Shown: positions 51,458 through 60,843, numbered from the stretch's first letter. The stretch: DNA of 64,000 nucleotides from Cryptosporangium arvum DSM 44712 (GCF_000585375.1 NZ_KK073874.1:806001-870000); one strand, 5' to 3'. The notes: a model not told the origin generated them from the sequence alone. Numbers and translations are program-made.

Positions 51458-51670
51458 GTGTACCACTTCTCCATGGGGATCAACGCGTACATCGGCTGTC
51501 CGGATCTGCAGTGCGACTACCGGGTGCGGTTCCACGCCCCGGACGTCACCTCCCCGCCGGATTCGCTCATCGAGGCGTGGACGCAGCTGCTCTGGGTCGA
51601 ACACCCGCTGCATCCCCGTTCGCTCCCGCGCCACCGGAGCCAGACCGTTCCGGCCCGCCCCACGCATTGA
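51458..51670 (+). CDS. Possible small protein with two cysteines
   Basis: A 70-codon frame in the 343-base gap between the FAH-family gene and moeA. Third positions are strongly G/C and GCPDLQCDYRVRF looks like a small metal- or disulfide-type start. No ribosome site is clear; an internal ATG at 51473 is an alternative start. I recognise no family. The rest of the gap (51671-51762) is the moeA promoter region. Confidence 0.35.
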   Translation: MYHFSMGINAYIGCPDLQCDYRVRFHAPDVTSPPDSLIEAWTQLLWVEHPLHPRSLPRHRSQTVPARPTH

Positions 51671-51762
51671 GAGAGCCGGGTCGAGAGGCGTCGCGGTCGG
51701 CTTCCAAAATGGCCGGTGGTCGCATACTGTAGACAAAAGCCCACGTCGAGTGGGGAGCGTCC

Positions 51763-52926
51763 GTGACCCTGGTGGAACCCCACACGAGTACCACGAACTG
51801 GTACGAAGCCCGTGCCCGCGCACGGGGGTGCGCAAACCCCCGGCCGGCTGAGACCGTTCCGCTCGGATCGGCGATCGGCCGGGTGCTCGCCGACGCCGTC
51901 CACTCGCGAACGATGGTGCCCGGGTTCGACACCGCGGCGATGGACGGGTACGCGGTCGCCGGGAGCGGGCCGTGGCGGATCGCCGGGCGGGTGCTCGCCG
52001 GCACGGCCGACCCCGGCCGGGTCGAGGCGGGCGCCGCGGTGGAGATCGCGACCGGTGCCCCGGTCCCCGACGGCACGTCGGCCGTGATCCCGTACGAGGA
52101 GACCGCCGTGGCCGGGGGCGTGCTCGAGGCACCGGCGCCCCAGCGGCGGCACATCCGGCGCGCCGGGGAGGACCTGCGCCGCGGCGACGTGCTCGCGGAC
52201 GCCGGCCGGGAGCTCACCCCCACGTTGTCGGGCCTGCTCGCGCAGGGCGGCGCCGACACGGTCGCGGTGCGGCGCCGGCCGGTGGTGCGGATCGTGGTCA
52301 CCGGCGACGAGGTCGTCCAGGCCGGGTTGCCGCAGGCCGGGCAGGTGCGCGACGCGCTCGGCCCGATGGTGGTGGCGCTGATCGAGGCGGCCGGAGCGGC
52401 CCCACCGTCGCTGGTGCCGGTGCCGGACGAATTCTCGCGGCTGCGCGAGGCGTTGGTCCGGGAGGGACCGGACGTGCTCGTGGTGACCGGTTCCTCATCG
52501 GTCGGCCGGGCCGATCACCTGCACGCCGTGCTCGCCGAGCTGGGCGCGGCGTTGCTCGTCGACGGGGTCGCGTGCCGGCCAGGGCATCCTCAGCTGCTGG
52601 CGTCGCTGCCTGGTGGGCGGTGGGTGGTCGGGCTCCCTGGTAACCCGTTCGCGGGCCTGGTCGGAGCGCTCACGCTGCTGGTCCCCCTGCTCGACGGCCT
52701 GCTCGGCCGGGCGGCCCGGCCGGTGTTCCGGCTTCCGGTGGTGGGAGCGGTGCGTGCGCCGGGTGCGATCACGAGGCTGCAGCCGGTGCGGCTGGGGGAC
52801 GGGGTGGCGGTGCCGGTCGCCGACGCGGGGCCCGCACGTCTCCGCGCGGCCGCCGACGCCGACGGGGTGGCGGTGCTGGAACCCGGCTGGGAGCCCGGCG
52901 CTCTCGCCGAGATCCTGCGGTTCTGA
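51763..52926 (+). CDS. moeA: Molybdopterin molybdotransferase
   Basis: A 387-residue MoeA. Signatures are TMVPGFDTAAMDGYAV, IATGAPVPDGTSAVIPYE, ITGDEVV-type VVTGDEVVQAG, VTGSSSVGRADHL and GLPGNPFAGLV. It inserts molybdate into the adenylylated pterin to give the molybdenum cofactor. GGGGAG precedes the GTG start. Functionally linked to modABC at 4557-7179, although 45 kb away. Confidence 0.92.
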   Translation: MTLVEPHTSTTNWYEARARARGCANPRPAETVPLGSAIGRVLADAVHSRTMVPGFDTAAMDGYAVAGSGPWRIAGRVLAGTADPGRVEAGAAVEIATGAPVPDGTSAVIPYEETAVAGGVLEAPAPQRRHIRRAGEDLRRGDVLADAGRELTPTLSGLLAQGGADTVAVRRRPVVRIVVTGDEVVQAGLPQAGQVRDALGPMVVALIEAAGAAPPSLVPVPDEFSRLREALVREGPDVLVVTGSSSVGRADHLHAVLAELGAALLVDGVACRPGHPQLLASLPGGRWVVGLPGNPFAGLVGALTLLVPLLDGLLGRAARPVFRLPVVGAVRAPGAITRLQPVRLGDGVAVPVADAGPARLRAAADADGVAVLEPGWEPGALAEILRF

Positions 52927-52930
52927 CGGC

Positions 52931-53791
52931 TCAGCGGCGGACCGCGAGGGCGAAGAAGCGCTCCTCCGCGTCGTCGTACCGGGTGAGTTCCCAGCCGGAG
53001 CGCGTGGTGGATTCGCGGAGCGGGCCCGCGGACAGTGCCTCGTCGGGACGTAGCTCGCGACCGTGCCTCGCGGCCAACGCGGCCCGGCCGGTCGGGTGGA
53101 AGAACGCCAGCCGCCCTCCGCTCCGCGTGACCCGGGCGAACTCGCGCAGCCCGGCGTCCGGATCGGGCAGGTGCATGAGGAGCCCGGCGGCGAAGACGCC
53201 GTCGACGGACGCGGAGCCGAACGGGAGGCGGCACGCGTCCGCCAGCACGAGCGGAGCGTGCTCGGCGACGCCGTGGCCCCGGGCCTCGGCCAGCATCTCG
53301 GGGGTCAGGTCGAGCCCGAGGACCACGCCGGCGGGCCCGACCGCGGAGCGCAGCGCCGGCAGCGCGCGCCCGGTACCGCACCCGACGTCGACGACGACCC
53401 CGCCGGGCCGGAAGCCCGCGTCGCCGACGGCGGCGGAGTAGGCCGGCCGGTCGTCGCCGAACCGGCGGTCCCAGCCGGCGGCCTTCGCGGCGAAGAACGC
53501 GCGTGACTCGGTCAGGTGCCAGCGGTCGGCGTTCGCCAGCCGCGTGTCCACGTGCCGGATCACCGGCCAGCCCGGATCACGCAGATCCACGACGACGTCG
53601 GCGGCGTCACGCCGCCCGTTCGTGCTGATGCGCACGTCGCCGCGGGTGCCGACGGGCACGCCGGCCGCGGTCAGGCGGGCGGCCAGTTCGTCGGAGCCCT
53701 CGACGACCACGGCGGCCCCCGGCGGGACCAACTCCGCCAGCGTGCGCAGCACCGCGCTCCAGCGCTGCTCCTGGGTCTGCGACCAGCTCAC
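52931..53791 (-). CDS. SAM-dependent methyltransferase with extra N-terminal domain
   Basis: A 286-residue protein. Residues about 120-286 are a class I methyltransferase: VVVDVGCGTGRALPAL (SAM motif I), LGLDLTPEML, LLMHLPDPDAGLREFARVTRSGGRLAFF. The first 115 residues look like a truncated uridine-kinase-type fold (VVDLRDPGWPVIRHVDTRL; WHLTESRAFFAAKAAGW) and lack a P-loop. The GTG start overlaps the stop of the AraC/GlxA-type gene (GTGA). Substrate unknown. Confidence 0.8.
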   Translation of the reverse strand: MSWSQTQEQRWSAVLRTLAELVPPGAAVVVEGSDELAARLTAAGVPVGTRGDVRISTNGRRDAADVVVDLRDPGWPVIRHVDTRLANADRWHLTESRAFFAAKAAGWDRRFGDDRPAYSAAVGDAGFRPGGVVVDVGCGTGRALPALRSAVGPAGVVLGLDLTPEMLAEARGHGVAEHAPLVLADACRLPFGSASVDGVFAAGLLMHLPDPDAGLREFARVTRSGGRLAFFHPTGRAALAARHGRELRPDEALSAGPLRESTTRSGWELTRYDDAEERFFALAVRR

Positions 53792-54774
53792 GCGTGCACC
53801 CTCGCTCGGTATCGGAACACGTGCCGGTACGTCTGCGGCGACACCTCGACCAGCCGCTGGAAATGGTGGCGCAGGTTCGCCGGCGTTCCGAACCCGGCCA
53901 GCCTGGCGATCCGCTCGACCGGCTCGTCGGTCGTCTCGAGCAGCTCCTGCGCGCGCCGCACCCGCTGCTCCACCAGCCACTGCAGCGGCGTGGCGCCGAG
54001 CGTCGTCCGGAACCGGCGGGCGAACGTCGTCGGGCTCAGGTGCGCCTGCCGGGCCAGGTCGGCCACGGCGAGCGGCTGGTCGAGCCGCTCCTGCGCCCAG
54101 GCCAGCACCGCGCTCAGGTCGTCCGGCCGCCGTGGGTCACCCAGCCGCGCGGACAACGGCGTGGGGTGCTGTGCCTGGCTGCCCTGCCGCGGCGGCGCCA
54201 CCACCATCCGGCGGGCCACCTCGGCCGCCACCGCCGATCCGTGGTCCTGCCGCACGATGTGCAGGCTCAGATCGATTGCCGCCGCGGTGCCCGCGCTGGT
54301 CAGGAGTTGCCCGTCGTCGACGTAGAGGACGGTCGGGTCCACCTGCACGCGCGGGAACCGGTGCGCGAAGTCGAGCGCGTTCATCCAGTGCTGGGTCGCC
54401 CGCCGCCCGTCGAGCAGCCCGGCCGCCGCCAGGACGTAGCCGCCACCGCAGAACGAGACGATCCGCTTGCCGGCGCCGTAGGCACGGCGCAACGCGTCGA
54501 GCAGCGGTTCGGGTGGGTCCAGCTGGGTGCTGCGGTGGATGCCGGGCACCAGCACGGTGTCGGCCGCGACCAGGTCGTCGAGGTCGTACGGAGTGTCCAC
54601 GCCCAGCCCGGCCGCGGTACGCAGTGGCCCGGCCTCGGCCGCGCAGAGCCGCAGCTCGTACCAGGGGTCGACGATGTCGCTGCGGTCGAGCCCGAAGACC
54701 TCGCACGCCACCGCCAGTTCGAAGACGGGCAGCGAGCCGGTCACCGCGACTGCGACGACGTGCGCCTGGCCCAT
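53788..54774 (-). CDS. GlxA-type AraC-family regulator
   Basis: A 328-residue regulator: an N-terminal DJ-1/PfpI-like domain (VAVTGSLPVFELAVACEVFGLDR; IVSFCGGGYVLAAAGLLDGRRATQHW) and a C-terminal AraC domain with two helix-turn-helices (VADLARQAHLSPTTFARRF; IARLAGFGTPANLRHHFQ). It is co-transcribed with the methyltransferase and diverges from the APC permease at 54846, which it may control. Confidence 0.9.
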   Translation of the reverse strand: MGQAHVVAVAVTGSLPVFELAVACEVFGLDRSDIVDPWYELRLCAAEAGPLRTAAGLGVDTPYDLDDLVAADTVLVPGIHRSTQLDPPEPLLDALRRAYGAGKRIVSFCGGGYVLAAAGLLDGRRATQHWMNALDFAHRFPRVQVDPTVLYVDDGQLLTSAGTAAAIDLSLHIVRQDHGSAVAAEVARRMVVAPPRQGSQAQHPTPLSARLGDPRRPDDLSAVLAWAQERLDQPLAVADLARQAHLSPTTFARRFRTTLGATPLQWLVEQRVRRAQELLETTDEPVERIARLAGFGTPANLRHHFQRLVEVSPQTYRHVFRYRARVHA

Positions 54775-54845
54775 GGCAGGAATTTAGCGCAGTCCGCTGG
54801 GATCCGGCCTGTTCGCGCCCGACGTCCCGCCGGAGGGTGAGGTGC

Positions 54846-56060
54846 ATGAACTCCATCAACGGCACGGCGATGTACGTCGGCGCCGTGCTCGGCACCGGCG
54901 TCATCGCGCTGCCCGCGCTCGCGGCCGAGGTGTCCGGTCCCGCGTCGCTGCTGGCCTGGGTGCTGCTCGTCGTCGCGTCGGCGCCGCTGGCGGCCACGTT
55001 CGCCGCGCTCGGCGCCCGCTACCCCGACGCCGGCGGGGTCTCGACGTACGCCCGGCTGGCGTTCGGCCCGTCGGCCGCGTCGGTGGTCGGGTGGTGCTTC
55101 TTCTTCGCGGTTCCGCCGGGCGCCGCGGCGGCCGCGCTCTTCGCCGGGGCGTACGTCGAGTCCGCTACCGGCGGCGGCCGGGCCCTCACCGCGATCGCGC
55201 TGATCGTCGGGGCCGGCGTCACGAACGCGTACGGCGTCCGCCTGTCCGGGCGGGTCCAGTTCGGACTCTCCCTGCTCCTGGTGGCGTTCCTGCTCGTGGC
55301 CGTGGTGCTGTCGGGGCCGCATTTCCGCACTGGGAACCTGACCCCGTTCGCGCCGCACGGCTGGGGTGCGATCGCCCCGACCGTGGCGCTGCTGGTGTGG
55401 AGCTTCGTCGGCTGGGAGGCGATCACGCACCTCACCGCCGAGTTCCGCCGACCCGAACGCGACCTGCCCCGCGCCACCGCGGCCGCGGTCGTCGTCGTCG
55501 GGGTGCTGTATCTGGCGGTGGCTTTCGCGGTGATCGGGGTGCTCGGGTCCGCGGCGGGGGAGTCCGCAGCGCCGCTCGGTGAGCTGCTCGCCGCGGCCCT
55601 CGGGGGCGACGCCCGGCTGCTCGCCGCGCTGGCGGCGCTGCTGCTGACGTTCGGCACGATAAACACGTACTTCGCCGGCGCGGCCAAGCTCGGCGCGGCG
55701 CTCGGCCGGGACGGCGCGCTACCGGCCTGGCTCGGACGGGGGAGCAGCGCGGGTGAGGTACCTCGACGCAGCCTCGGGGTGCTCGTCGTCGCGGTGCTGG
55801 CGGCGCTGATCGGCGTGCTCGCCGCCGGGATCGGGCCGGGTCCGCTGGTGCTGGCGACCACCGGGCTGTTCGTGACCGTCTACGCGGTCGGGGTCGCGGC
55901 GGCGGTGAAGCTGCTGCGGGGACGCCCGGTCGCGGTCGCGGCGCTCGGCATCGTGCTGGTGCTCACGGTGCTGACCGGCAAGTACCTGCTGTGGGCCGCG
56001 GTCGTGGCGGCCGGCGCGCTGCTCTACCTCCGGGTCAGGCGAATGCCAGCGACGCGCTGA
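54846..56060 (+). CDS. APC-superfamily amino-acid permease
   Basis: A 404-residue membrane transporter with about eleven to twelve helices. GAVLGTGVIALPALAA is the unwound first helix that binds the amino-acid backbone; GVSTYARLAFGP and FVGWEAITHLTAEFRRPERDLPRA are further APC marks. GGAGGGTGAGGTGC precedes the ATG. It is probably an importer or exchanger of an amino acid or amine. Its 3' end overlaps the convergent GGDEF-EAL gene by 26 bases. Confidence 0.87.
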   Translation: MNSINGTAMYVGAVLGTGVIALPALAAEVSGPASLLAWVLLVVASAPLAATFAALGARYPDAGGVSTYARLAFGPSAASVVGWCFFFAVPPGAAAAALFAGAYVESATGGGRALTAIALIVGAGVTNAYGVRLSGRVQFGLSLLLVAFLLVAVVLSGPHFRTGNLTPFAPHGWGAIAPTVALLVWSFVGWEAITHLTAEFRRPERDLPRATAAAVVVVGVLYLAVAFAVIGVLGSAAGESAAPLGELLAAALGGDARLLAALAALLLTFGTINTYFAGAAKLGAALGRDGALPAWLGRGSSAGEVPRRSLGVLVVAVLAALIGVLAAGIGPGPLVLATTGLFVTVYAVGVAAAVKLLRGRPVAVAALGIVLVLTVLTGKYLLWAAVVAAGALLYLRVRRMPATR

Positions 56061-58392
56061 TCTCCGCCGCCGGCACCGGCTTGCTGTAGTAGTAGCCCTG
56101 GCCGAGGCCGCAGCCGAGCAGCCGCAGGATCCGGGCCTGCTGGGGTGTCTCGACGCCTTCGACGACGGTGCCGAGCCGCAGCCCGCGCGCCAGCTGGACG
56201 ATCGCGCGGACCAGCGCGAACTGCTGGGAGTCGTAGACCTCGCCGCACGGGACGAACGCGCGGTCGATCTTGATCGTGTCGATCGGCAGGGTCTGGAGGT
56301 AGGCCAGCGACGAGAAGCCGGTGCCGAAGTCGTCGATCGCCACCGCGACGCCCGCCTCGCGGAGCTCGGTGAGGTGCGCGATCGCCTGCGCGCGCTGGGT
56401 GCCCGCGCCGACCAGGACGCTCTCGGTGATCTCCAGCGAGAGCGCCTGGGCCGGCAGCCCGCTGTCGGTGAGCGCGCTGCGGATGGTGTTCGCGAACTCG
56501 GCGTCGCGCAGCTGGTGCACGGAGACGTTCACGGCGAGCCGGGTGCCGTGCTCGCGGTGCCAGACGGCGGCGTCCCGGCAGGCCTGACGCAGCACGAAGG
56601 TGCCGAGCGCGACGATCAGCCCGCTGTCCTCGGCGGCGGGGATGAACTGGTCGGGGCTGACCGACCACTCCTCGGTCTCCCAGCGTGCCAACGCCTCGAC
56701 CGTCACCCAGCGGTCGCTCGCCAGGTCGACGACCGGCTGGTAGAAGACCGAGAGCTGGTCGTGCTCGAGCGCGTCCCGGAGACGGTCGACCATCCGGGCC
56801 TGCGCCAGGTGCCTGGTCCGCAACTGCGGGTCGTAGCTGACGAGTTGATCGCGCCCGGCGGCCTTCGCCGCGTAGAGGGCCAGGTCGGCGTCGCTGAGCA
56901 GGCGCGCGGTGCCGGTCTCCGGGTCGAGCGGGCGCAACCCCAGGCTGGCCGCGGTGTACAGCTGGTACGCCCCGACCTGGAACGGACCCCGCAGCGCCGC
57001 GAGGATCTCCTGGGCGTGGCGCAGGCTCGCGGCCTCGTCGGTGCGGCTCAGCAGCACCGCGAACTCGTCGCCACCGAGCCGGGCGAGCGTGTGCGGCGGC
57101 GGCACGGTCGTGAGCAGCCGCTCGGTGATCGCGAGCAGGAGGTCGTCGCCCACCTCGTGCCCGTACCGGTCGTTGACGTCGGCGAAGCCGTCCAGATCGA
57201 AGAGCAGCAGCGAGCCGGGCTGTCCCTCGGTGAGCGCCTCGTCGACGGACTCGTTGAACAGCATGCGGTTCGGCAGACCGGTGAGCGGGTCGTGGGTGGC
57301 CTGGTGGCTGAGCACCTTGCGCAGCGTGACCTGTTCGGCCAGCGCGGTCTCGAGCGCGTCGGTGCGCGTGTCGAGCGCGGTGGCGCGCTGCTCGGCGACC
57401 CTGGCGAACGCGGTCAGCCGGAAGACCAGCAGGATCGCGGTGACCGTGGTGGCGACAAGCGGCACCACGACGTCGAGCACGTCGACCTCGAAGCCGTGGT
57501 TCATCTCGCGGACCAGCGCCAGCGCGGTGGCCGCGGGGCCGACCAGGATCAGCAGCACGTAACCGCGCGCGATCACGCCCCGGCGGTTCCGTTGAGCGGG
57601 GAGCGGTTCGACGGCCGCGGAGGGGTGGAGCGCGGCCGCGGCGATCAGCACGGTCGCGACGAGCCACCCCAGCATCGACGGCTGCGGTCCGGCGACGACG
57701 CCTTCGTCCAGGCGGGTGGCCATCGACGCGGTGTCGCCGGTCAGCAGGACGAGCAGGGCGACGACCGTGAGGATCCCGGCCGGTGACCGCCGGCCGAGCG
57801 TGAGGAGTCGCCGCGCGATCGTGGTGACCATCAGCAGGCCGAGCATCGGCAGCAGCGACGCGGTCACCGCGACGACCGGGTCGATCCGGGACGAGTCCAG
57901 CGCCGGATCGATGACGCCGGACCAGGCCAGGACCACGACCGTGCAGGCCAGGATGCCGCCCTCGGTCACGCTCGTGAGCTTGGTCTGGCGGCGGCCGTGC
58001 AGCGGGAGGATGCCGAGAGCGAGCGCCAGGGCCAGGTAGGAGATCAGGTACAGCCAGTCGGTGACCGGGGTGGGGAGGCTGAACCCGGGGTCGAAGACCG
58101 TGTCGGCGCGGCGGGCCAGTTTGGTCACGGTGACGAGCGTGACCGCACCGAACACGAGCACGACGATCACGCGCTGCGGTGGCCGGTTGAGCCGGAGCCC
58201 GATGGCGAAGACGGCCAGGGTCGCGATCTCCACGACGCTGCACGCGATCGGCCGCGTGTCGTCGGGGAACAGGTTGACCACGCCGACGGCGACCGCGCCG
58301 CCGATCAGCGCGACGATCCAGCCGTTCTTCGTGTCGCTGCTCGCCGACGCGCTCCGGGCCACGGGTCTACCCACGAGTGACGCCAAGACCAA
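56035..58392 (-). CDS. Membrane GGDEF-EAL protein (cyclic-di-GMP turnover)
   Basis: A 785-residue protein: about eight to ten hydrophobic helices (20-330), a GGDEF domain with an intact LGGDEFAVLL motif and DLDGFADVND, and an EAL domain with EALARW, NVSVHQL, EITESVL, DDFGTGFSSL, KIDRAF and VVEGVET, so both synthase and phosphodiesterase sites look complete. The TTG at 58392 and GTGs at 58374 and 58362 are all possible starts. It would link a membrane-sensed signal to the c-di-GMP level. Confidence 0.9.
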   Translation of the reverse strand: MVLASLVGRPVARSASASSDTKNGWIVALIGGAVAVGVVNLFPDDTRPIACSVVEIATLAVFAIGLRLNRPPQRVIVVLVFGAVTLVTVTKLARRADTVFDPGFSLPTPVTDWLYLISYLALALALGILPLHGRRQTKLTSVTEGGILACTVVVLAWSGVIDPALDSSRIDPVVAVTASLLPMLGLLMVTTIARRLLTLGRRSPAGILTVVALLVLLTGDTASMATRLDEGVVAGPQPSMLGWLVATVLIAAAALHPSAAVEPLPAQRNRRGVIARGYVLLILVGPAATALALVREMNHGFEVDVLDVVVPLVATTVTAILLVFRLTAFARVAEQRATALDTRTDALETALAEQVTLRKVLSHQATHDPLTGLPNRMLFNESVDEALTEGQPGSLLLFDLDGFADVNDRYGHEVGDDLLLAITERLLTTVPPPHTLARLGGDEFAVLLSRTDEAASLRHAQEILAALRGPFQVGAYQLYTAASLGLRPLDPETGTARLLSDADLALYAAKAAGRDQLVSYDPQLRTRHLAQARMVDRLRDALEHDQLSVFYQPVVDLASDRWVTVEALARWETEEWSVSPDQFIPAAEDSGLIVALGTFVLRQACRDAAVWHREHGTRLAVNVSVHQLRDAEFANTIRSALTDSGLPAQALSLEITESVLVGAGTQRAQAIAHLTELREAGVAVAIDDFGTGFSSLAYLQTLPIDTIKIDRAFVPCGEVYDSQQFALVRAIVQLARGLRLGTVVEGVETPQQARILRLLGCGLGQGYYYSKPVPAAEISASLAFA

Positions 58393-58552
58393 TCACACCC
58401 CCGGCATCGCCAGTGTCCGGTCGCCCCACCAGATGACAACCATGGCACCACGGACGGTCGTCCGCGTGCAAAACTCCGGCAGCAGTTCCAATCTTCTGGC
58501 CGATTAGGACAGACACGCATTTCGGTGACGCAATTTGCCGCCCAATTGGGGG

Positions 58553-59305
58553 TCAGGCTCGATGGATCGCGAATGCGGTGAGAAATCCCAGCGAGGTCAC
58601 CAATCCGGTCAGGATCTGCGTGCGGGCGAACGCCTCCGGAATCATCGTGTCGGCGATCATCGTCAGCATGGCGCCGGCCGCGACCGCGGTGATCACGGCG
58701 AGCACCGTCGCCGAGGCGCCACCGAGGACCGCGTACCCGACGAGCGCGGCGACGCCACTGGCGATCGCGATGCCACCCCAGACGCCGAACACGTACCGGG
58801 CCGAGCGGCCCGCGGCCTTCATCCCGGCCGCGCTCGACAGGCCCTCGGGGATGTTCGAGATGAACACCGCGGCGATGACGGCCGTGCTGACCTGGGCTCC
58901 GCCGAGCAGGCTGACGCCGAGCACGACCGACTCGGGGATGCCGTCCAGCAGGGCTCCGACCGCGATCGCCATCCCACTGCCGCCCTGCTGCCGCTCGGAG
59001 GGCTGCTCGTCCCCGGCGCGTTTCCGGTGCCGTGCGCCCCGGCGGTCGAGCGCGACGTTGGCCAGGACGTAGACGACCGCGCCACCGAGGAACCCGATCG
59101 TGGTCGGGCCGACGCCGGCGTTGTCGGCCGCCTCGGCGACCAGGTCGAACGCGAGCGCGGAGATCAGGACGCCGGCACCGAACGCCATGATCGCGGCGAC
59201 GATCGAACGCCGCACCGGGATCCACCAGGCGACCGCGGCCCCGATCACGAGTGCGGCTCCGCCGAGCAGGCCCCAGAGTCCGGCCTCGAGCCAGGTGGGA
59301 ATCAT
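58553..59305 (-). CDS. ZIP-family metal transporter
   Basis: A 250-residue membrane protein with eight helices. GALLDGIPESVVLGV and FISNIPEGLSSAAG are the helix 4 and 5 metal-binding motifs (H of the usual HNIPEG replaced by D/S-N as in many bacterial members), and a histidine/arginine-rich loop lies between helices 3 and 4. The ATG overlaps the stop of the TetR gene, so the regulator and transporter form an operon. Metal is likely zinc or another divalent cation. Confidence 0.85.
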   Translation of the reverse strand: MIPTWLEAGLWGLLGGAALVIGAAVAWWIPVRRSIVAAIMAFGAGVLISALAFDLVAEAADNAGVGPTTIGFLGGAVVYVLANVALDRRGARHRKRAGDEQPSERQQGGSGMAIAVGALLDGIPESVVLGVSLLGGAQVSTAVIAAVFISNIPEGLSSAAGMKAAGRSARYVFGVWGGIAIASGVAALVGYAVLGGASATVLAVITAVAAGAMLTMIADTMIPEAFARTQILTGLVTSLGFLTAFAIHRA

Positions 59306-59871
59306 GCCTGCGGCCACGAGCGGAATGCCGTATCCAAGGTCGAGATCAGGCGCCGGAATGAACGGTCGACGTCGTGAGGCATTCCGAAACCACCTCCGCT
59401 TTCCAATGACACGAATCCGTGCAATGAACTGCGGAGCGTCCGAGTGGCGTCCACCGCGTCATCGCCGGTGAGGCCGTACCCGGAAAGGACGGCGTAAATC
59501 GTGGTGAGCGCGCGTTCCGCGGCCCGCGCGTGCGCGGCGTCGTCGGGTTGGGGTGCCCGGGTGGTGGCCGGGTAACGGCCGGGATGGGTGAGCGCGTACT
59601 CGCGGTAGGCGTCGGCCATGGCGAGCAGCGCGTCCGGGCCCGAACGGCCGACCGCCGCTTCGGAGAGCGCGTCCGCCAACTCGCCCGCGGCCAGGGCCGC
59701 GATGTGCCCGCGCAGCGCGTCCAGACCTTTGACGTGTTTGTACAGGCTCGGCAGAGCGACGCCGAGGCGCTGGGCGACGACCGCGAGCGTCAGCTTGTCG
59801 AGCCCGACCTCGTCGGCCAGGCGGGCCGCCTCGGCGACGACGACGGCCGGTGTCAATCCTGCTCTGGGCAT
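59302..59871 (-). CDS. TetR-family repressor
   Basis: A 189-residue repressor with an N-terminal helix-turn-helix (LTLAVVAQRLGVALPSLYKHVKG) and a C-terminal TetR_C WHG-type domain (LRSSLHGFVSLESGGGFG). It diverges from the DUF1330 gene across a palindrome and is coupled to the ZIP transporter gene. Confidence 0.88.
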   Translation of the reverse strand: MPRAGLTPAVVVAEAARLADEVGLDKLTLAVVAQRLGVALPSLYKHVKGLDALRGHIAALAAGELADALSEAAVGRSGPDALLAMADAYREYALTHPGRYPATTRAPQPDDAAHARAAERALTTIYAVLSGYGLTGDDAVDATRTLRSSLHGFVSLESGGGFGMPHDVDRSFRRLISTLDTAFRSWPQA

Positions 59872-59879
59872 CCGTCAAA

Positions 59880-59894
59880 GCTAACTAGATTAGC
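59880..59894. promoter_or_regulatory. TetR operator-like palindrome
   Basis: GCTAA-CTAGA-TTAGC is a perfect 5-bp inverted repeat nine bases before the tetR start codon and 74 before the divergent DUF1330 gene; TAGATT-like sequence there could also be part of a -10 element. Fits autorepression by the adjacent TetR protein. Confidence 0.5.
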
Positions 59895-59967
59895 CAGAAG
59901 TGTCCAGCTCATCGGCCTTACCTCGGACGTAATCGACGCCCGGTCGCGCGGCCGGGACAGTGGTGGC

Positions 59968-60309
59968 ATGGCCGCATACGCGCTAGCGCACCTGTACGAG
60001 ACCTCGAACCACCCCGACGTGTTCGAGTACATCGAGCGGATCCAGCCCACGATGGATCCGTTCGGCGGACGCTTCGTCGTCCACGGCACGATGCCCGAGG
60101 TGATCGAGGGCGAGTGGCCGGGGACGCTCGTGATCATCGAGTTCCCGGACCTCGACCGCGCCCGGGCCTGGTACGCCTCACCGGCGTACCAGGAGATCCT
60201 GCACCTGCGTACCGACCACATCCCGGGCAGCGCGATCGTGGTCGACGGCGTCGGCCCCGACTACGACGCGGTCACCACCGCCCAGAAACTCCGCGCCGCG
60301 GTGAGCTAG
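59968..60309 (+). CDS. DUF1330 protein
   Basis: A 113-residue ferredoxin-like alpha/beta-barrel protein: FGGRFVVHGTMPEVIEGEWPGT and IIEFPDLDRARAWYASPAYQEI are the DUF1330 signature. Function unknown; members are small dimers near oxidoreductases. Probably under the control of the divergent TetR. Converges on the PemK-like gene with a 4-base overlap. Confidence 0.85.
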   Translation: MAAYALAHLYETSNHPDVFEYIERIQPTMDPFGGRFVVHGTMPEVIEGEWPGTLVIIEFPDLDRARAWYASPAYQEILHLRTDHIPGSAIVVDGVGPDYDAVTTAQKLRAAVS

Positions 60310-60788
60310 GCCCAGTTGTATTCGGTGCGGAGTTGCTTCGCGACCGCGTCGAAACGGTCGCGGGGGAGGATCGCGCCCTCGCGGCGGATGCCGTCCTCGT
60401 CGACCTCGATGACGCGGTCCAACCGGATCCAGCTGGGCCGGTTCTCCCGGTCCCACTCGCCGGCGCCGAGCGCGAACCAGTCCCGCTGCCCGTCCCGGTC
60501 GCTCTTCGACGAGAGCATCAGGCCGAGCAGCTTCTTGCCCTGGCGCCCGACGACGAGCACCGGGCGGTCCTTGCCCTGGATCGGGTCGTCCTCGTAGGGC
60601 ACCCAGGTCCAGACGATCTCGCCCGGGTCGGCGTCGCCGTCGAGGTTCGGGGCGTAGGTGAGGTGCCGTCCGCTCGGCGCGGGCGTGCCGCCGTTGACCC
60701 GTGCGGCCATCTCGGCCGGCGAGGGACCCCGGCGCGCGGCGCGCTTCGGACGGAGTTTGCTGAGCACCTTGCGGAGGGTTTGAGCCAC
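60306..60788 (-). CDS. PemK/MazF-like protein
   Basis: A 160-residue protein whose C-terminal 110 residues follow the PemK/MazF fold (GEIVWTWVPYEDDPIQGKDRPVLVVGRQG; WIRLDRVIEVDEDGIRREGAILPRDRFDAV, given in pieces). MazF-type proteins are ribonuclease toxins. The basic N-terminal 40 residues are extra. No antitoxin frame is seen on either side, so it may not be a classical toxin. Confidence 0.72.
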   Translation of the reverse strand: MAQTLRKVLSKLRPKRAARRGPSPAEMAARVNGGTPAPSGRHLTYAPNLDGDADPGEIVWTWVPYEDDPIQGKDRPVLVVGRQGKKLLGLMLSSKSDRDGQRDWFALGAGEWDRENRPSWIRLDRVIEVDEDGIRREGAILPRDRFDAVAKQLRTEYNWA

Positions 60789-60821
60789 GGGGGAACACTA
60801 GCGAACACCAATCGCTGTCGA

Positions 60822-60842
60822 TTTTTTGCGCTAATTTGCAAG
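60822..60842. promoter_or_regulatory. Possible operator before lacI-type gene
   Basis: TTTTTTGCGCTAATTTGCAAG directly precedes the GTG of the LacI-type gene. The TTGC/GCAA words recur at 61855-61870 and 61941-61957, upstream of the importer genes. Confidence 0.35.
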
Positions 60843-60843
60843 C

